Shown here: positions 45,419-60,400 of the stretch, piece by piece | Position numbering within the stretch: position 1 is the first letter of the stretch | Layout of the letters: the number at the start of each line of letters is the position of its first letter | Program-made: the position numbers and the translations under genes | Notes under the pieces: model-generated | The model's database searches: none | Told to the model about the DNA's origin: nothing | Seen by the model: only the letters and a program-made list of their open reading frames with translations | Origin: Lytechinus pictus | Taxonomy: Eukaryota > Echinodermata > Echinoidea > Temnopleuroida > Toxopneustidae | DNA: 64,000 nt | Assembly: GCF_037042905.1 (NCBI RefSeq) | Contig: NC_087259.1 | Location: 26,066,001 to 26,130,000, forward strand | Reading direction: 5' to 3'

Positions 45419-48400
45419 CTGGAACAAAGAATGAAGGTCAAAGGTCAGTATTTGGGTTCACAGTTGATTTACTTTCCTATTTGGAAAGGAAATTATATTA
45501 ATATACAATCAATTTTATATGAATATGGGAGTACAAATGTTTATAAAATGATTTTTAGATTTTTTAAACAATATTCTGGTTTATGCAGGATCTTTAAGTT
45601 ATGTTTATGGTATTAAAAACAAGTAAAACAAAATTATCTGAGCTAATATGAAAATGAGATGGAAATAATGATTACATGAAAAAAAATGCCAGGTAAAGAA
45701 GGAAGATGAAGATAAATGAGTTTTAAAAAACAATTTGTTTTGTTTTTCTAAATACGAAAAATAAATGTTTGTATCAATAATTTATTTTCCATGAGGCTTG
45801 TATATAAATATTAATAGAATATCTGTTGGGTATTTTTTACGAGTGAACTTTAACATGTTTTCAAAATTGATATTAGAAAAAATTCAAGCCTTAAATTTCA
45901 GTGTTTCAGGGCTTGGCTAGTTAGCTATAGTGCAAATTTCAAGAGTGAAAATCAAAAGATCACCAACAATTTGCAAGTATAATAAGACAGGCAATGGGGC
46001 CGATCAACAGGGCATCCACAGCCCTGCCCTTGATCACCTTGAATATTTTTAAACTGTATATTCAAAGGGTAAATGAATAGGAGAAAATGCCAGGGACGTT
46101 CCACTTTGTGATGTGTCAGGGAATATTTTTACTCACTCTATAGCTTTTTTTTGCTAAACTATTACAAAGTATATATACTGTATATCCCTTTAAAGAATGC
46201 AAGCTTGGTAGTACATACCAGTGATATAAACTCTTCTTCTTGCCCAGTTGCAAGGTAAGGACGTACAAACTCTGATCTTGGAGCAGCCCTCATGCGAGAT
46301 GGGCTAGTGACATCAGTAATCTGGGACCGCATCCTCTCCTGTAGTTTGAAAAGTGAGAAAGAATAAATGTAATTGAGTGATGAACAGAACTTGTTTAATT
46401 TGACATTTGCCATATCGTATGAAGATACCTGGGACCCATTTCATTAGCAGTGAAAAGCTATTGAAATCCTTCTTTCTGATTGGCTTATTTGTTGTAGAAA
46501 GTGTTCATTTATTATTATAACAAGTCTTTATGAATTGGGAGCCTGGATGTGCACAAGCAACCGCATAAAACACTATTACCTATGATTTCGTAATATTACC
46601 AAATATTGATTGTTATCATTTTTAATAGTAAGAGGTAAACCCTAGAATTTATTTAATTTCATCTACATGTAATTACCACAAATTGAATTTTCCACTGAAG
46701 AACTTTTCGAATAATAGATATAAAAGGAAAGAGATAGTAAAAAGTCTAGTTTTTAAAGACTGAAATTTACATTGAGGTATGGTGATTGTGTGATGACTTC
46801 TGCTAGCTGCTGCATACGACGATCCTCTTCCACGTTAAAGCTTGGATTAGTCACAGAATAACTCTCGTCGGTGTAGCTATCAGTGCTTCGGAATAGATCA
46901 CTCGTTCTCTCACTGAAGTTGGTCTCTGTGTCAAACAGGTACGAGGGTAATCTGAATTGGTCAGAGTCGTCATCACGACGCAAGTTGGAACGTCCAGCGC
47001 GTTGGGCGTAAGATATGTTGTACAAGACCCCCAGGCCATCGTCATCGGCGATGTCGTAGGGCATCGGCTTGGAGTAAAGCATCATGTTTCGTTGGCGATA
47101 GCGGATGACGAGGGCACAGAAGCAGACAATGAATATGAAGATGATGACTATTACCCCCAGGACACCAAACACTATACCAATTATCTCTGCATCAGACAGA
47201 CCAGCTGGAAAAAAAATCATACGGTAATCATTAATCATATTGAATTAACCTATTAAAAGGTAAATTCAACTATTTTTCAGAAAGTTAACAATAATTCTTG
47301 TTTATTGTTTCTTGTTGCGTGTAGTGCAATTTTGTTTTACACATCGAAATACAGCTACACTTAAATAGAGTGTACATGCTTGTTGAAATCATTAGCCTGT
47401 ACACAATTCAATTCTATGGATCTTCATTTTTTTTATATATCTATTGCAAAACTTGCGGTTAAAGTACAACAAAAAAGACAGAGAATCCACATTGAAATCT
47501 TCACTCTTTTTTATTTGTCTTCATTTTTTGGGGTTGAATTGATGTCTCTACTCTACTCTACTCTACTTACGTATCTGTGATGATGATGTCGCATTGGTCA
47601 TCTGAGTAATGTTTTCTGTTGCCATGGTACTACCATCCAGAGTGGAAGGAGCTTGAGTGGTAGGAGCGATCTCACACGTATCTCCTTTATAACCAATGGG
47701 ACATCTGTTTGGAGTAAAGAATTCTAAGTTTTTTATTTGAGATTTTGATAAAGCCATACATTATTGAATTTGTGACCTAAAAAACTCACAAGGTTTCTGG
47801 ACCCTTACCCAAGATTCATCATTTAGATCATAAAGTATTTTAATTATTTTATACCAACTAGTATTAAGATTAATGAATTTTTTACTACTCTTTTTAATAT
47901 TGCACCAAACTATTAACTGCTAAGAAAACAATTTTTTATACATGTAGCATGCATCCAAGTTTTAAATGTTTATCACAGTTCTTAAAACCATATTTCACAA
48001 TATTTTTTTGCTTGTTTTATTAAAAAATGTACAGTACATCAAAGACTACTGCACTGAGGCATGTGCTAGGACATTCAATGTGTGCTTTGGCATAGTGGAA
48101 CTTCCTCTTCGAAATATTCTCAAGTACTGCTCAAGATCATTATGAGTATACTCACTGGCAAACTCTCAATCCATTTAGCAAAGAGCATATCCCTCCGTTC
48201 AGACAGTAAGAAGTGGAACATTCTTGGGTTATTTCTGGAGAAATAAAATACATTGACTCTTGTAAGAGACATCACATATAATATCACATGCTAGTTTAAG
48301 GTAATTAAAACACTCTGGTGTACCTATAATCATATTCAAAGATTTAACCCTGATCATTCTACAACCAAGATTCCATACCTATTGTTGAGCAGTGTTTCAA

Positions 48401-51400
48401 CCAAGCAGTGTTCCAACTTTGCAGTGTTTCAATTAAGCAGTGTTTCAACTTTGCATTGTTTCAATTAAGCAGTGTTTCAACTTTGCAGTGTTTTAACAAC
48501 ATGGCAGTGTTTCAACAATTTTGCAGTGTTTTCAACTTTGCAGTGTTTTCAACTTTACAGTGTTTTAACAACTTGGCAGTGTTTTCAACTAACCAGTGTT
48601 TCAACTTTACAGTGATTTCAACTTAGCAGTGTTTCAACTTTACAGTGTTTTCAACTTTACAGCATTTCAGCTATACAGTGTTTCAACTAAGCAGTGTTTC
48701 AACTTTACAGTGTTTCAGCTATACAGTGTTTCAACTAAGCATTGTTTCAATTAAGCAGTGTTTCAACTTTGCAGTGTTTTAACAACATGGCAGTGTTTCA
48801 ACAATTTTGCAGTGTTTTCAACTTTGCAGTGTTTTCAACTTTACAGTGTTTTAACAACTTGGCAGTGTTTTCAACTAAGCAGTGTTTCAACTTTACAGTG
48901 ATTTCAACTTAGCAGTGTTTCAACTTTACAGTGTTTTCAACTTTACAGCATTTCAGCTATACAGTGTTTCAACTAAGCAGTGTTTCAACTTTACAGTGTT
49001 TCAGCTATACAGTGTTTCAACTAAGCAGTGTTTCAAATTTACAGTGTTTTCAACTTTGCAGAGTTTTCAACTTTACAGTGTTTCAACTTTGCAGTGTTTT
49101 CAACTTTGCAGTGTTTCAACTTTACAGTGTTTTCAACTAAGCAGTGTTTCAACTTTACAGTGATTTCAACTTAGCAGTGTTTCAACTTTACAGTGTTTTC
49201 AACTTTACAGCATTTCAGCTATACAGTGTTTCAACTAAGCAGTGTTTCAACTTTACAGTGTTTCAGCTATACAGTGTTTCAACTAAGCAGTGTTTCAAAT
49301 TTACAGTGTTTCAACTTTCTAGTGTTTTAACTTTACAGTGTTTTCAACAACTTTACAGTGTTTCAACTTTTGCAGTGTTTCAACTTTGCAGTGTTTATGC
49401 TACAGTCACATTTCCCCTACGTTGGCTGTACGGCAAGTGGAAAACAGCTTTTAGTCATTTTTATTCAAACCACCTATTATGTAGCTAAAAATTATTAAAA
49501 CGGCTGTTTTCGACTCGCTGTACAGCCGCCATAGAGCAAATGTGACCAAGGTATTAAACTTTACAGTGTTTCAGCAAAGTGGTGTTTCAACTAAGCAGTG
49601 TTCCAACTTTGTAGTGTTTCATCTTTTGCAAGTGTTTCAACTTTGTAGTGTTTCATCTTTTGCAAGTGTTTCAACTTTAGTGTTTGGATCATAAGTGCTG
49701 ATTTTGTGATATTTTTTTTCTTTATCGAGGGGGGGGACCAAGATGACCCTCTTCCATAAGCTCCTGTACAAAATTTGAAAATCATGGGGGATATGCCAAG
49801 TATAATGTTTTTTAGATACATGTATCATCTTCTTTTTACAGAATTTTGGTATCCTTTGAATAGTATTCCCTATTGATACATGCATTATTGGACCTGTCCA
49901 TAAAGACCATCCTCTCGTAAAGACCACTCTTCTTGTCTTCCTTGGCTGGTCTCTATACAGAGGTTTCACTTTACTTGATTAACTTCTCTCAACAATGCTA
50001 AATATTAAGAATGTTACAATTATTTTACTGAACTACAGTATGTCACACCATGTATGAACCTGGATACCTCACCAATTGAGTGCTTTAGAATTTTCTTTGC
50101 AGCTTTTCATATTTGTTAAACACTTAGAAGAAGAGGTAGATCACAACATACCATACTATTATTTAAAAGAAGTGACCACTTACTGGTTATTTCCACAGAA
50201 TTGGGATCTACAGTAATGTTGCCTTGGGAGGCTATGCCCGTCGTCAGGATACCGTCAGTCTCTACGCTGTTCACAATCAGAGCTGTGAGGGCGCTTTCTG
50301 AAGTATTGACGGATTGGTTGAACGAGACGTAGTAGGTCGCTACCACACTGCCGTTGGTGAATCCAGATACAGTACAAGATTCAAAGAATCCTTGTAGGTT
50401 TGGTTGCAGTAGAATGAGATATCGTATCTGATGGGAGTACATTACAGATAGATCATACTTCACAAATCATTTTAATTCTGATTTCATAAATATCATGTAC
50501 AGACAATCTGTGGTTCATCTTACAAAGAAAGTTGCCCCCCCCAAAAAAAAAAAAATAAATAAATAAATAAATAAAAAATGAATAAATAAAAATTCTGACC
50601 CTGTACTTTTTTATTGCAGGATTCACAAAAGCCAATCTTACATAAAATGTTCACCAGATCCTCCTTTTTCAACTAAAAATAAAATGCTTTCATCGAAAGC
50701 TTGTTCTCTTTGCTCCCTCCCTTTATGTTTTCAATCATATGTACTCCCCCCCCCTTTCCGAAAAAAGAAATTGGCATACAGCCATGCAGTTTATTTTATT
50801 CATTTATTTTTATTATATTTCATTTATGACACAAAGTGAGATCTGATATGAATTATGATACAGCTTTGATTTCATCTTACTACATTTTGGGAAAAAATAA
50901 AGGAACTCAGATTCACTTGAATAATATTTTACCAATTTTACAAATCAACATCAGCAAAATGAGATTCGTATTTAAATTTTACTAAGTAATAATGCTATTG
51001 ATTGTCATACCCCATTTTCATTTCTAACAATTAATACATGTTCACTTCTGTCATCACTTTGCGATCGAGAACACGAACTTACCGCATTACTGACTAAGAA
51101 TGCTAGACTGGAATACGCCTGGCTGGAGGGGTCGGTGAGGTCAGAGGTGAAAATAGCAGACACATCGTTGATAAGAAGGGCAGTAAGTTGGCCACGGTAA
51201 ACTTCATATACTGTATTTAGAGGAAATTAAGGGTGATCGAAAGAGACTTTATATCTTTATTTTCCTCACATGATAATATGTGGTAATGTTGGCAGAATTT
51301 TGATACCACTTCTTGAATCATCTTCACCTGGAAAGCATTTCATGAAAGGACCAGACAAACGTTTATCCAACAAGTTCTGTTTTATCCGACGGTTACCATA

Positions 51401-54400
51401 GTAACAGTGCTTCCTGGCTAACAGCCAATCAAAATTAAGTAAAGCTGTCAGATCTAACAATTTGTCAAACAAAAATTTTATGAAATGCTCCCCTGGATTT
51501 GGTTAACTCTATTTATTAGAAATTCACTTCAGCTCCACTGTACATTTCTTGGTTACTCTAATTTATGCAATTTGCTTCAGGGCCTGTAAACATGTTGACA
51601 TTGGTTGTGTCCCATTCTAACACCTTCTAGCACAATTGACTTTTATTTATCAGATTATTCCTTGTCTCATTATTTCCAGATCCCTATTGTTAAGCACCTA
51701 GAATTGTATCGAACAAAACTGACTTACATGTATTTAGGAATTTAATTTGATCTGCAAATTACAATATAAGTACAGGTAGATAATTTTTTCCGTGGACTAA
51801 ATCTAATATTTAATTATGTTGAGCCAAACGAGACAAAATCTGTTAAAATATCTAATAATATAAGCATGTTTGGTAGTCAAATGTATAAGAATGATAACTT
51901 TCCATTCAGCCAAATCATGAGAACAAATGCCATTAAAATGAATGAAATTATAATGATATTAAACATGTTTTAATATAATAAACTTTTTTAAATCATTGCA
52001 CACTTTCACATCTTTTCAACCCAAGGAGGTTTTATGATAAACCCGAGTTCTGAATACAGGGCAGGGTGTTAACATGGATAGAAACTTACAGGTGCATGTC
52101 CCATCCTTAGCAATGTAGCCTCTATCAATCATGCAGTCACAGGAGTAACTTCCAGCAGTGTTAACACACCTCTCTCCTTCATCGGTGCATGTATCATTCA
52201 AACATTCATTGATATCTGCATAAAAGATGATTAAAAACATGACAAAATTCAATAATGATGAATAAAAGACATTATAAGCACCTTTATAAAGACACACATG
52301 CATGTACAAGACCATGCTCAAGAAAGAATGTTTATGATATTGAAAGGAAAGTTTATACAAATAATGCACAGGAGACATTGCCTTAGTGGCGATACTCGAG
52401 CATACTTATATTTCAAAATTACTCTGTATACCTGAGTTTACCTACAATGCAATTTTAACGTCACAATTCTAACGTAACAAATTAAAAATTGTGCATTATT
52501 TGTTTTATAAAACTTGTTTGGCAGAATGACAGAATCCCTCCTATATTCCTTGGATCACACAGATGGAGTGGCTATATCTGCTCTCTATTTATCACATCAC
52601 AAACATAGACACATTTGTGTCATAAGTATGACACAAACCTGCTTCACTATCTTTAGGATAGTATTCTAAATTGCAACAAACCAAACCACATATATATATT
52701 TCATGGCATCTAAGTTTTACACTCCAGTGGTAGTGCATGACTGGAAGTTTGTGGTAGAATTACATTTTAACATGCACATGTACTGACTACCAGCTACACA
52801 ATTTTGTTAAAAGTAGTAACAGTAAGAAAGAAAATATGCACAAAGGAAATAGTATTTTCTCATTGATTTCCAATTAAAAATTATGAACGTAAAGCAACAC
52901 AATAAAGTAATTCCTTATTGATGAAACTGTTTTTTTTTAATGGGTTTATGCAAAATAATGATGGTTTTTCTCCATTACCTGTACATGATATGAATCCATC
53001 TCCAATGAATCCATCTTTACACTGACAGGTATAGTTCCAAGAGGTTCCAAGGAATATACAGTCTGAATTTGATGTACAATTATCTGTCTGTTCAACGCAA
53101 GGATTGATCACTGTATATAGGAAATAAAAATTGGAAAACAGTGCAAAAAACGGAGACATACAAAGTACTGAAGCTTTTCGATATGCACTCATCGGAGTAA
53201 AATGGCATATGTATTTTTTTTGGGGGGGAGAACAGTTCAATAACATGCATGTATAATACAAGCAATTAAAATTTGTGATGAAGATGGTCTTTATGCTCCT
53301 TACATGCAATACTCAATATTTGAAGAAGAATGATTGTGCAGTTTAATAACTTTCTCCTCTTAAAAAATCTTGAATTATTTTGATTCATTAATAGTCAAAA
53401 GAATCATATAGAGTAAAAATGGTACGCAGATGAAGATATATTGATGTTTGAGAGCAACATGAAGACTGCAATACTCAGATACTTGTCAAATCAGAGTCTG
53501 CTTTACAGTATCTGGGCCCTCCTACTAAAACATGAGTTCTTGATTGATTAGTGATTTTTTTGTAATTCAATTGCTTTAAAGTAAACATCACTTCTTACAT
53601 GTACGTGTACATAAAAAACCTTACACAATTAATTTGAGGCAGTTTCTTCTAAATATTCAAATTCAGAACCAGAACTCTATTTCGTATATTAAATAGTAAT
53701 AAGCCTACATACCTGGCGTTCCTACAAAAGCTGAACTCCTGATAATGATGTTGCTAGGCAGGATGATGTTATTATCCCTCCCGATCAGTCCTGCTAGGAA
53801 AGCTGATAGGATCTCATTTCCAGAGGTTGTCGATGTCGGCAGAAAGTCCAAGGTGAACTGGACCTCGATGCCCAAAGCGAGTTGACGGGAAGAAGAGACG
53901 GAGGCAGCTGTGTAGTTGGTAAGGCCAACACTTTGAAGGAGGTTGTCCAACTAGAATATACAACATTTTCAAAGAAATTTAGAGCCACTATAAACACAAT
54001 CTCATTAACAATGATTGACAGTCCTTTAGCCACACTGGTCAGTAGTGGTCTTGCAAACATGGACCATAACTTCTTAAGCAACTGTTGTACCAATAAAGCT
54101 GATTTTAAATTCAAATTCATCACTCCAAGGGGCAATTTCATCTAGTTATTCAATGAATCGGAATAATGACCCTCCATCTACAGGACATTTCAGGTTTACT
54201 TGCCAAATATAAACTGTAACATTACAAGATAGAGAAACATAATGATAGTATTCCATGTTTACAGTGTTCAATATTGTGACATGATGTTTGCTCCTGTGAT
54301 AATTGCTCCGGGCTTAATTTTGTCTAAGATGTAGGGTTAGGGTTGCAATAAAGTTTTATGTTTAGGTTTAGGGTGGGGTATCGTGTTAAACCCAGGGTTG

Positions 54401-57400
54401 AAGTTGGTCATTAGAATGGTATGTGGAATTTAGAGTGTAGCAATTGGCACCGGAGCAAATGTCATGGAACCGTTAAATATACCAGAATGATGTCTCTAAT
54501 CAGTTTACAGACTTTTTTTTTACCCCTGTCGTTGGAATTTGGTTTGCCCTCACAGTTATGGTACTTTCAACATGATCACTGTGGAACATAACACAACACC
54601 TGTGAACCACTCAATTTGTTAGAGAAGATAATCATATCTAATAAAATGCACAGGTAGAACATTCCTAATTCTTCACAATTCCCCCTATGCAGCCAGCCCT
54701 GTCATAAATCCTTTTATTTCTAAATACATGTATATTGTAATTCAGTTTTCCTGTTTACATAAAGGTACATGAGGACATAAAGATGACATAAAGAGCAAAA
54801 TATGAACAGCAGAATTTTCACCACCCTTTAAAAATTTGTTGAACAGAGTTATAGATCTTGTGATTATGATTAATCAGACAATTAAACATATATCTACTTA
54901 CATCTATTTCAAGCTGAGGTATATATGAGGCAAAGTCATTGTAATTGAATAACTGTCCCAGCACTTCCAATCCAGAGATATCAGTGAAGGTTGCAGTTAG
55001 AAGCATTGACATAGCAGCTGAAAAAGGAGAATTAATAATTTGAAGCAAGTGCATATGAAATAATTGGTAACAATATGATTTGTATAGAAGGGAAAAACAT
55101 GAAAAAAAAGAGAATGTTGAGAGTTTCAAAGAATTGTGGAAAAATTTGTGATAAAGATGAAGTTGTAAAAACCAGACATCATTGACCAGATTCAGGGGCA
55201 ACCTGGAGACATACCTGTATAAGCCTGCTTTTTGACAGACAATTCATTCATTGTTCATGTTTTCAACATCCAATATATTTTTTGAACCTGCAATACAGTA
55301 TATTGTATTTGATTGATTGATTGATTGATTCTTCCTAATCTTAATAACTTGCACATCAAAGAGTGAAGATTCTAAGTGTGATAGATATGTCATGTAGTAA
55401 TAAAAATATATCAAAAGCTTGCTTTTTTTTTCATTTAAATTTACTCTAGTACCATCCTATGTTATTTTTAACAATTTCTAAATTCAAAATGCAATTCACA
55501 AATTTGATTTAAATCTTCTAGGATGATATGCTTTTGTGTCTGTACACATTGTTATTACTGTATTCTTTCTTATTTATTTTCACTGTTATTTATTGTTGTC
55601 TTCATTTGTTAACAGTGCCTGATAGAAGACCACCAATTTGGTGATATAGGCTGCCTTGTATAAATATGAAAAATAAATATCAAATGATAAAGGAATAAAA
55701 GCTATGTATATTATTGTATGCTATGTATATTATATTTCCTATTTGCATTGTTTTAATCTATTGGATATTTTCATTTTTTAGTTGTACATATGTATTTTTA
55801 ATAAATGAATGAATGAATATATAAAAATTCCTGTACTTACGCAAGCATTGAGAGTTGACCACATAGTATCCTGTTCTACAAACACATTGGTATGATCCAG
55901 GTTGGTTTTCACATCGTCTGTTCATCAGACTTTCACATGGGTCATTAATGCACTCATCAATGTCTATAAAATGATAAAGGAATAAACATGGATGGAATTA
56001 CATTGCATTTATTTTCCTGTACCTTATTTTCTATCACTGTGGGGATTGTGGTCTAGTGGTTACGACTCTCGTCTTTCAATCTGAGGGACGTGGGTTCCAT
56101 TCCCAGTTATGGCATGTTTTCCTGAAGCAAGAAATTTACCAAAATTGAACTGCACTCAATCCAGGTGAGGTAAATGGATACCTGGCAGGATTTATTACTT
56201 GCCATGCACCAAGTGCCTTTAGCAGCTGGAGCTCAAGCCAGGGTAATATATAAAGCAACAATGAATAGGAAACTATTATTGGTGCCTCATATATACTATA
56301 TATTATTACCTTGACACTGTCCATTGATGAGTGTATAGCCATCAGCACAGCTGCATGTGAAAGCTCCATAGGTGTTGAAACACTCCTCAGTCAACGAATC
56401 GCATGAACTGATACCTAGTGAACACTCGTCTAGATCTAAAGATAAGAACAATTGGAATTTTAAAATATAAATGTAAAGTAGCCCCTAGGATTATCCCACA
56501 ATACAGTGAATCCTATATACAAAGACCATCCAAGTGAGACAAGAAATGTGGTCTTTATGGACATATTCCTGTGATGATTGTCTTAATGGAGACGATTAGA
56601 CAATGAAAACAAAACTTAAGGCCAATTTTACGAGACAGGTGGTCATTGTAAAGGTGGTTAAAAAGATAAGTTTTGACTGTAATAGTAAAGACTAGATGGA
56701 TTCTCAACTTAAAATCAATTTCTCTGCCATTTCAACACCAATACAAGTATAAATACAACAATACAATTATCAAACAGTCATAATTGATTGTACATTATTT
56801 TATAAATTACTTAAATAAAATTGCCACGGATAGCTCATTGCAATGAGACAATGAGATGACCTAAACAAAACTTTAGGCCCATTTAAACAGGTGGCCATTG
56901 CAAAGGTGGTTAAAAAAAGAAGTTTTGACTGTAATAGTAAAGACTTGATGCATTCTCAACTGCAAGCAGGTAAAATCAATGCCTCTGCCATTGCAATACC
57001 AATACAAGTATAAATACAACAATACAATTATCAAACAGTCACAATTGATTGTACATTCTTTTATGGATTACTTGAATAAAATTGCCACAGGCAGCTCAGT
57101 TCAGTTGACAAACCATCTACAAATATTGTCACACTGTCCTTCCTATTGAGCCAAATCTCAGGTATGTTTGTAAGATGAATAAATTTTGACCCCCTTTCAT
57201 CTCGACATTTTCATGAAGTTTACTAACCATTGCAAGATCGTCCCCTGGCTCCATCTGGAGAAATGAATCCTGACTGACATGTACAGAAATAACTACCAAC
57301 AGTGTCTGTACAGGTGGCTAGAGGATGGCAGTCATTCAGGGTATCACACTCATCAACATCTGGAAGGTAACAAGAGATATCATTGCTGTGTTAAACGTAT

Positions 57401-60400
57401 GACACAAAGGGCCACATTGTCAATCAGTATAAACATGCATACATGTAAGTGTGAAGAGTTGCTTTAAGTTATCACTAAATTTCTTGTAACATACACTGTA
57501 TTACAATCAGAATTGACTAAACAAGTTCTGTAAAATCACCAAGAATTAATCCACTTTTTTCAACCAAAACGTACTATGGGCTATAGCACCTTTAACAATG
57601 TTAGGGCTGTGTCTTACAGAATTAATCCAGGAAGCGCCCTTTCATGATGTAGGAAAGCTGCAAGCTGTGAAAGACACAGAGCAGGATTCCAAGAAGTGGA
57701 TGTGGCACAAGCTTTTTCTAAGGTGCCACTATCAGGGCCTCAATTTAGACTTGTGTCTGAAAAGTGACACACATGGTTAAATACATGTACAAAACCTGCA
57801 TTGACCATCAAATAAGGGTGGAATAGGCAAGGTGAATTAACAGCTCAGTCAGAGGGAGCTTTAGAAAAATTGTCATCTTCACTAAAAAAAAAATGTAAAA
57901 AACTTTGGAAAATGTAAGTGGGTAAGTTTTTTTTTCAAACAGCTAAGAAAGCATGAAGGCCTTAGTAATTAGTGACCCAAGGGACAAAGGCTAAATTGAG
58001 GCCCTGATAATGGCACCTTAGCAAAAGCTTGAGCAATCGAAGATGTGAGTATTTAGAGATGAGAATCTGGATTCTTCAACTCTTGGCAACATTTGGACAA
58101 GTTTATGAGACCATTTCTAAGATCTAGACTTACTTATACATGCAGTTCCATTAGAGCTAAATCCATCGTTACAGGTGCATGTAAAGCTACCAATGGTGTT
58201 GTTACAGCTCGCATTCTCATTACAGATGGTGGGATTCTCGTCACACTCATCAATATCATTACACTGAATACGACCATCGCCACGGTAACCAGTATCACAT
58301 GTGCAGAGATAGGATCCATCAGTGTTGGTGCATTGAGAGTTGGGTACGCATGAGTCTTGAGTGTCACACTCATTGATGTCTGTAAGGAGAGAGGATTAGA
58401 TGCAAATGGCGATAAAAAAAACCCAACAATTTTGAACATCAGACCCCATTTTCCTCCGTTCATATGCCCATTATAGTCTATGTATTGTATTTCATGCATA
58501 AGTAATTCCAGTGATTTATATCTTTTTGAAGATATTTTGCCATTTGTCAATAGTAAAAGTATACACAATCCCCCTAAAAAATTGGCAGCCTGAGTGCAAA
58601 GAATGGCATATAAGCACAAAATTTTGTTTTTCAGGTTTTAATTTTTGTTTTATCTTCAGCGCTGGACATATCTTTATGTATTTTTTAGCATTATTTTTTA
58701 TTAAATCGACAGCTCATTTTCCTTTTAAGACCATGTTTTGGTAAATGTTCAACTTCTTTTACATAAATGAACTCTTATAAAACTCACCTGTGCACTGGAA
58801 GCCATTGCCTTGGTAACCAGATAAACATGAACAGTTATAACTGCCAGGGAGATCCAGACAGGCAGCATTGGAATCACACTCATGACGACGGGTATCATTC
58901 ACGGACACGGTACACTCATTAATATCTGGAGGGGGGGGGGGAAGAATTCAAAGAACAATATATATTATTAAAAATGGGGATATAAATCCTGTTTACAATG
59001 GTGTGAGAGAATTAGTGCACACATACATGAAGTTACCAAGAATGCACACAGCATTTCCATTTATTTGAATGTAGGATAAAAGAGCAGAGTTGGCTAAGCT
59101 TTTTATGTGATTTCAGTGTATTCCAGCTTAATTCAAGCTTACATGTATTTCAGCCCTCCTCTGTGCAAAAGTATGGGAGCTCTTTCAATTTCAGCTTTAA
59201 CAGAACTCTTCAGCTTTTTTCAGCTCTTTTTATTTATGATCACCCACAGCCCTATGATCAAATGATTGGCTGAAATCAATCACATGACCAACATTTACTT
59301 TCATCTCTTCTTTATTTGTGATCACCCACAGCCGAATGATTAACTGATTGGCTGAAATCAATCACATGACCAACATTTACTTTCATCTCTTCTTTATTTG
59401 TGATCACCCACAGCCGAATGATTAACTGATTGGCTGAAATTAATCACATGATGATCATTTACTTTCATCTCTTCTTTATTTGTGATCACCCACAGCCGAA
59501 TGATTGACTGATTGGCTGAAATCAATCACATGATGATCATTTACTTTCATCTCTTCTTTATTTGTGATCACCCACAGCCGAATGATTAACTGATTGGCTG
59601 AAATCAATCACATGATGATCATTTACTTTCATCTCTTCTTTATTTGTGATCACCCACAGCCGAATGATTAACTGATTGGCTGAAATCAATCACATGACCC
59701 ATCATTTACTTTCATCTCTTCTTTATTTGTGATCACCCACAGCCGAATGATTAACTGATTGGCTGAAATCAATCACATGACCCATCATTTACTTTCATCT
59801 CTTCTTTATTTGTGATCACCCACAGCCGAATGATTAACTGATTGGCTGAAATCAATCACATGACCCATCATTTACTTTAGCTAACACACAAAATTTTATA
59901 ATGATTGGTACTAATGACTAGTTTTATTGACAAGGCATGGTTTCGAGAAGAGGATCGTTTATCAAATTACTTAGATCCACATCACTGTCATATCAAACAT
60001 ACAATACACATTTTGTCCTCGAGGCATTAGAAAAAAAATGCATTTTACTTCCCGTTGCATGAAGCAGACCAGTAGAGTGTTTCATGAAAGGACTTGTCAG
60101 AGGTTTTATCTGACAGTTTCCATGATAACAGTGCTTCTTACCCGATCAAAATCAATAAATCTTGTCAGATCTGACAACTTGTCAGACATTAAATGTTGAT
60201 GAAATGATCCCCAGCAATCAAGTGTGATTTTTTAATTAATTGCCAAACTTGGAATGATATTCAGACCTAAATTGGGCCTCGTCTTACAAAGAGTTATGAT
60301 TGATCCAATCAATCTTTACTGTACGGAAATCTATCCATACCAAAAAAAATTCAACAGGAAATTTGCACAATTTCCTTAGTAAACAAAGAGAATCACAATG

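Noticed and set aside
48408..49488. Plus-strand repeat proteins with FQLYSV units
   Set aside because: They are open frames of a 16-20-bp minisatellite inside an intron of the minus-strand gene, with no start context or known family.
57279..57467. Plus-strand ORFs over EGF exons
   Set aside because: Antisense shadows of the minus-strand EGF coding exons.
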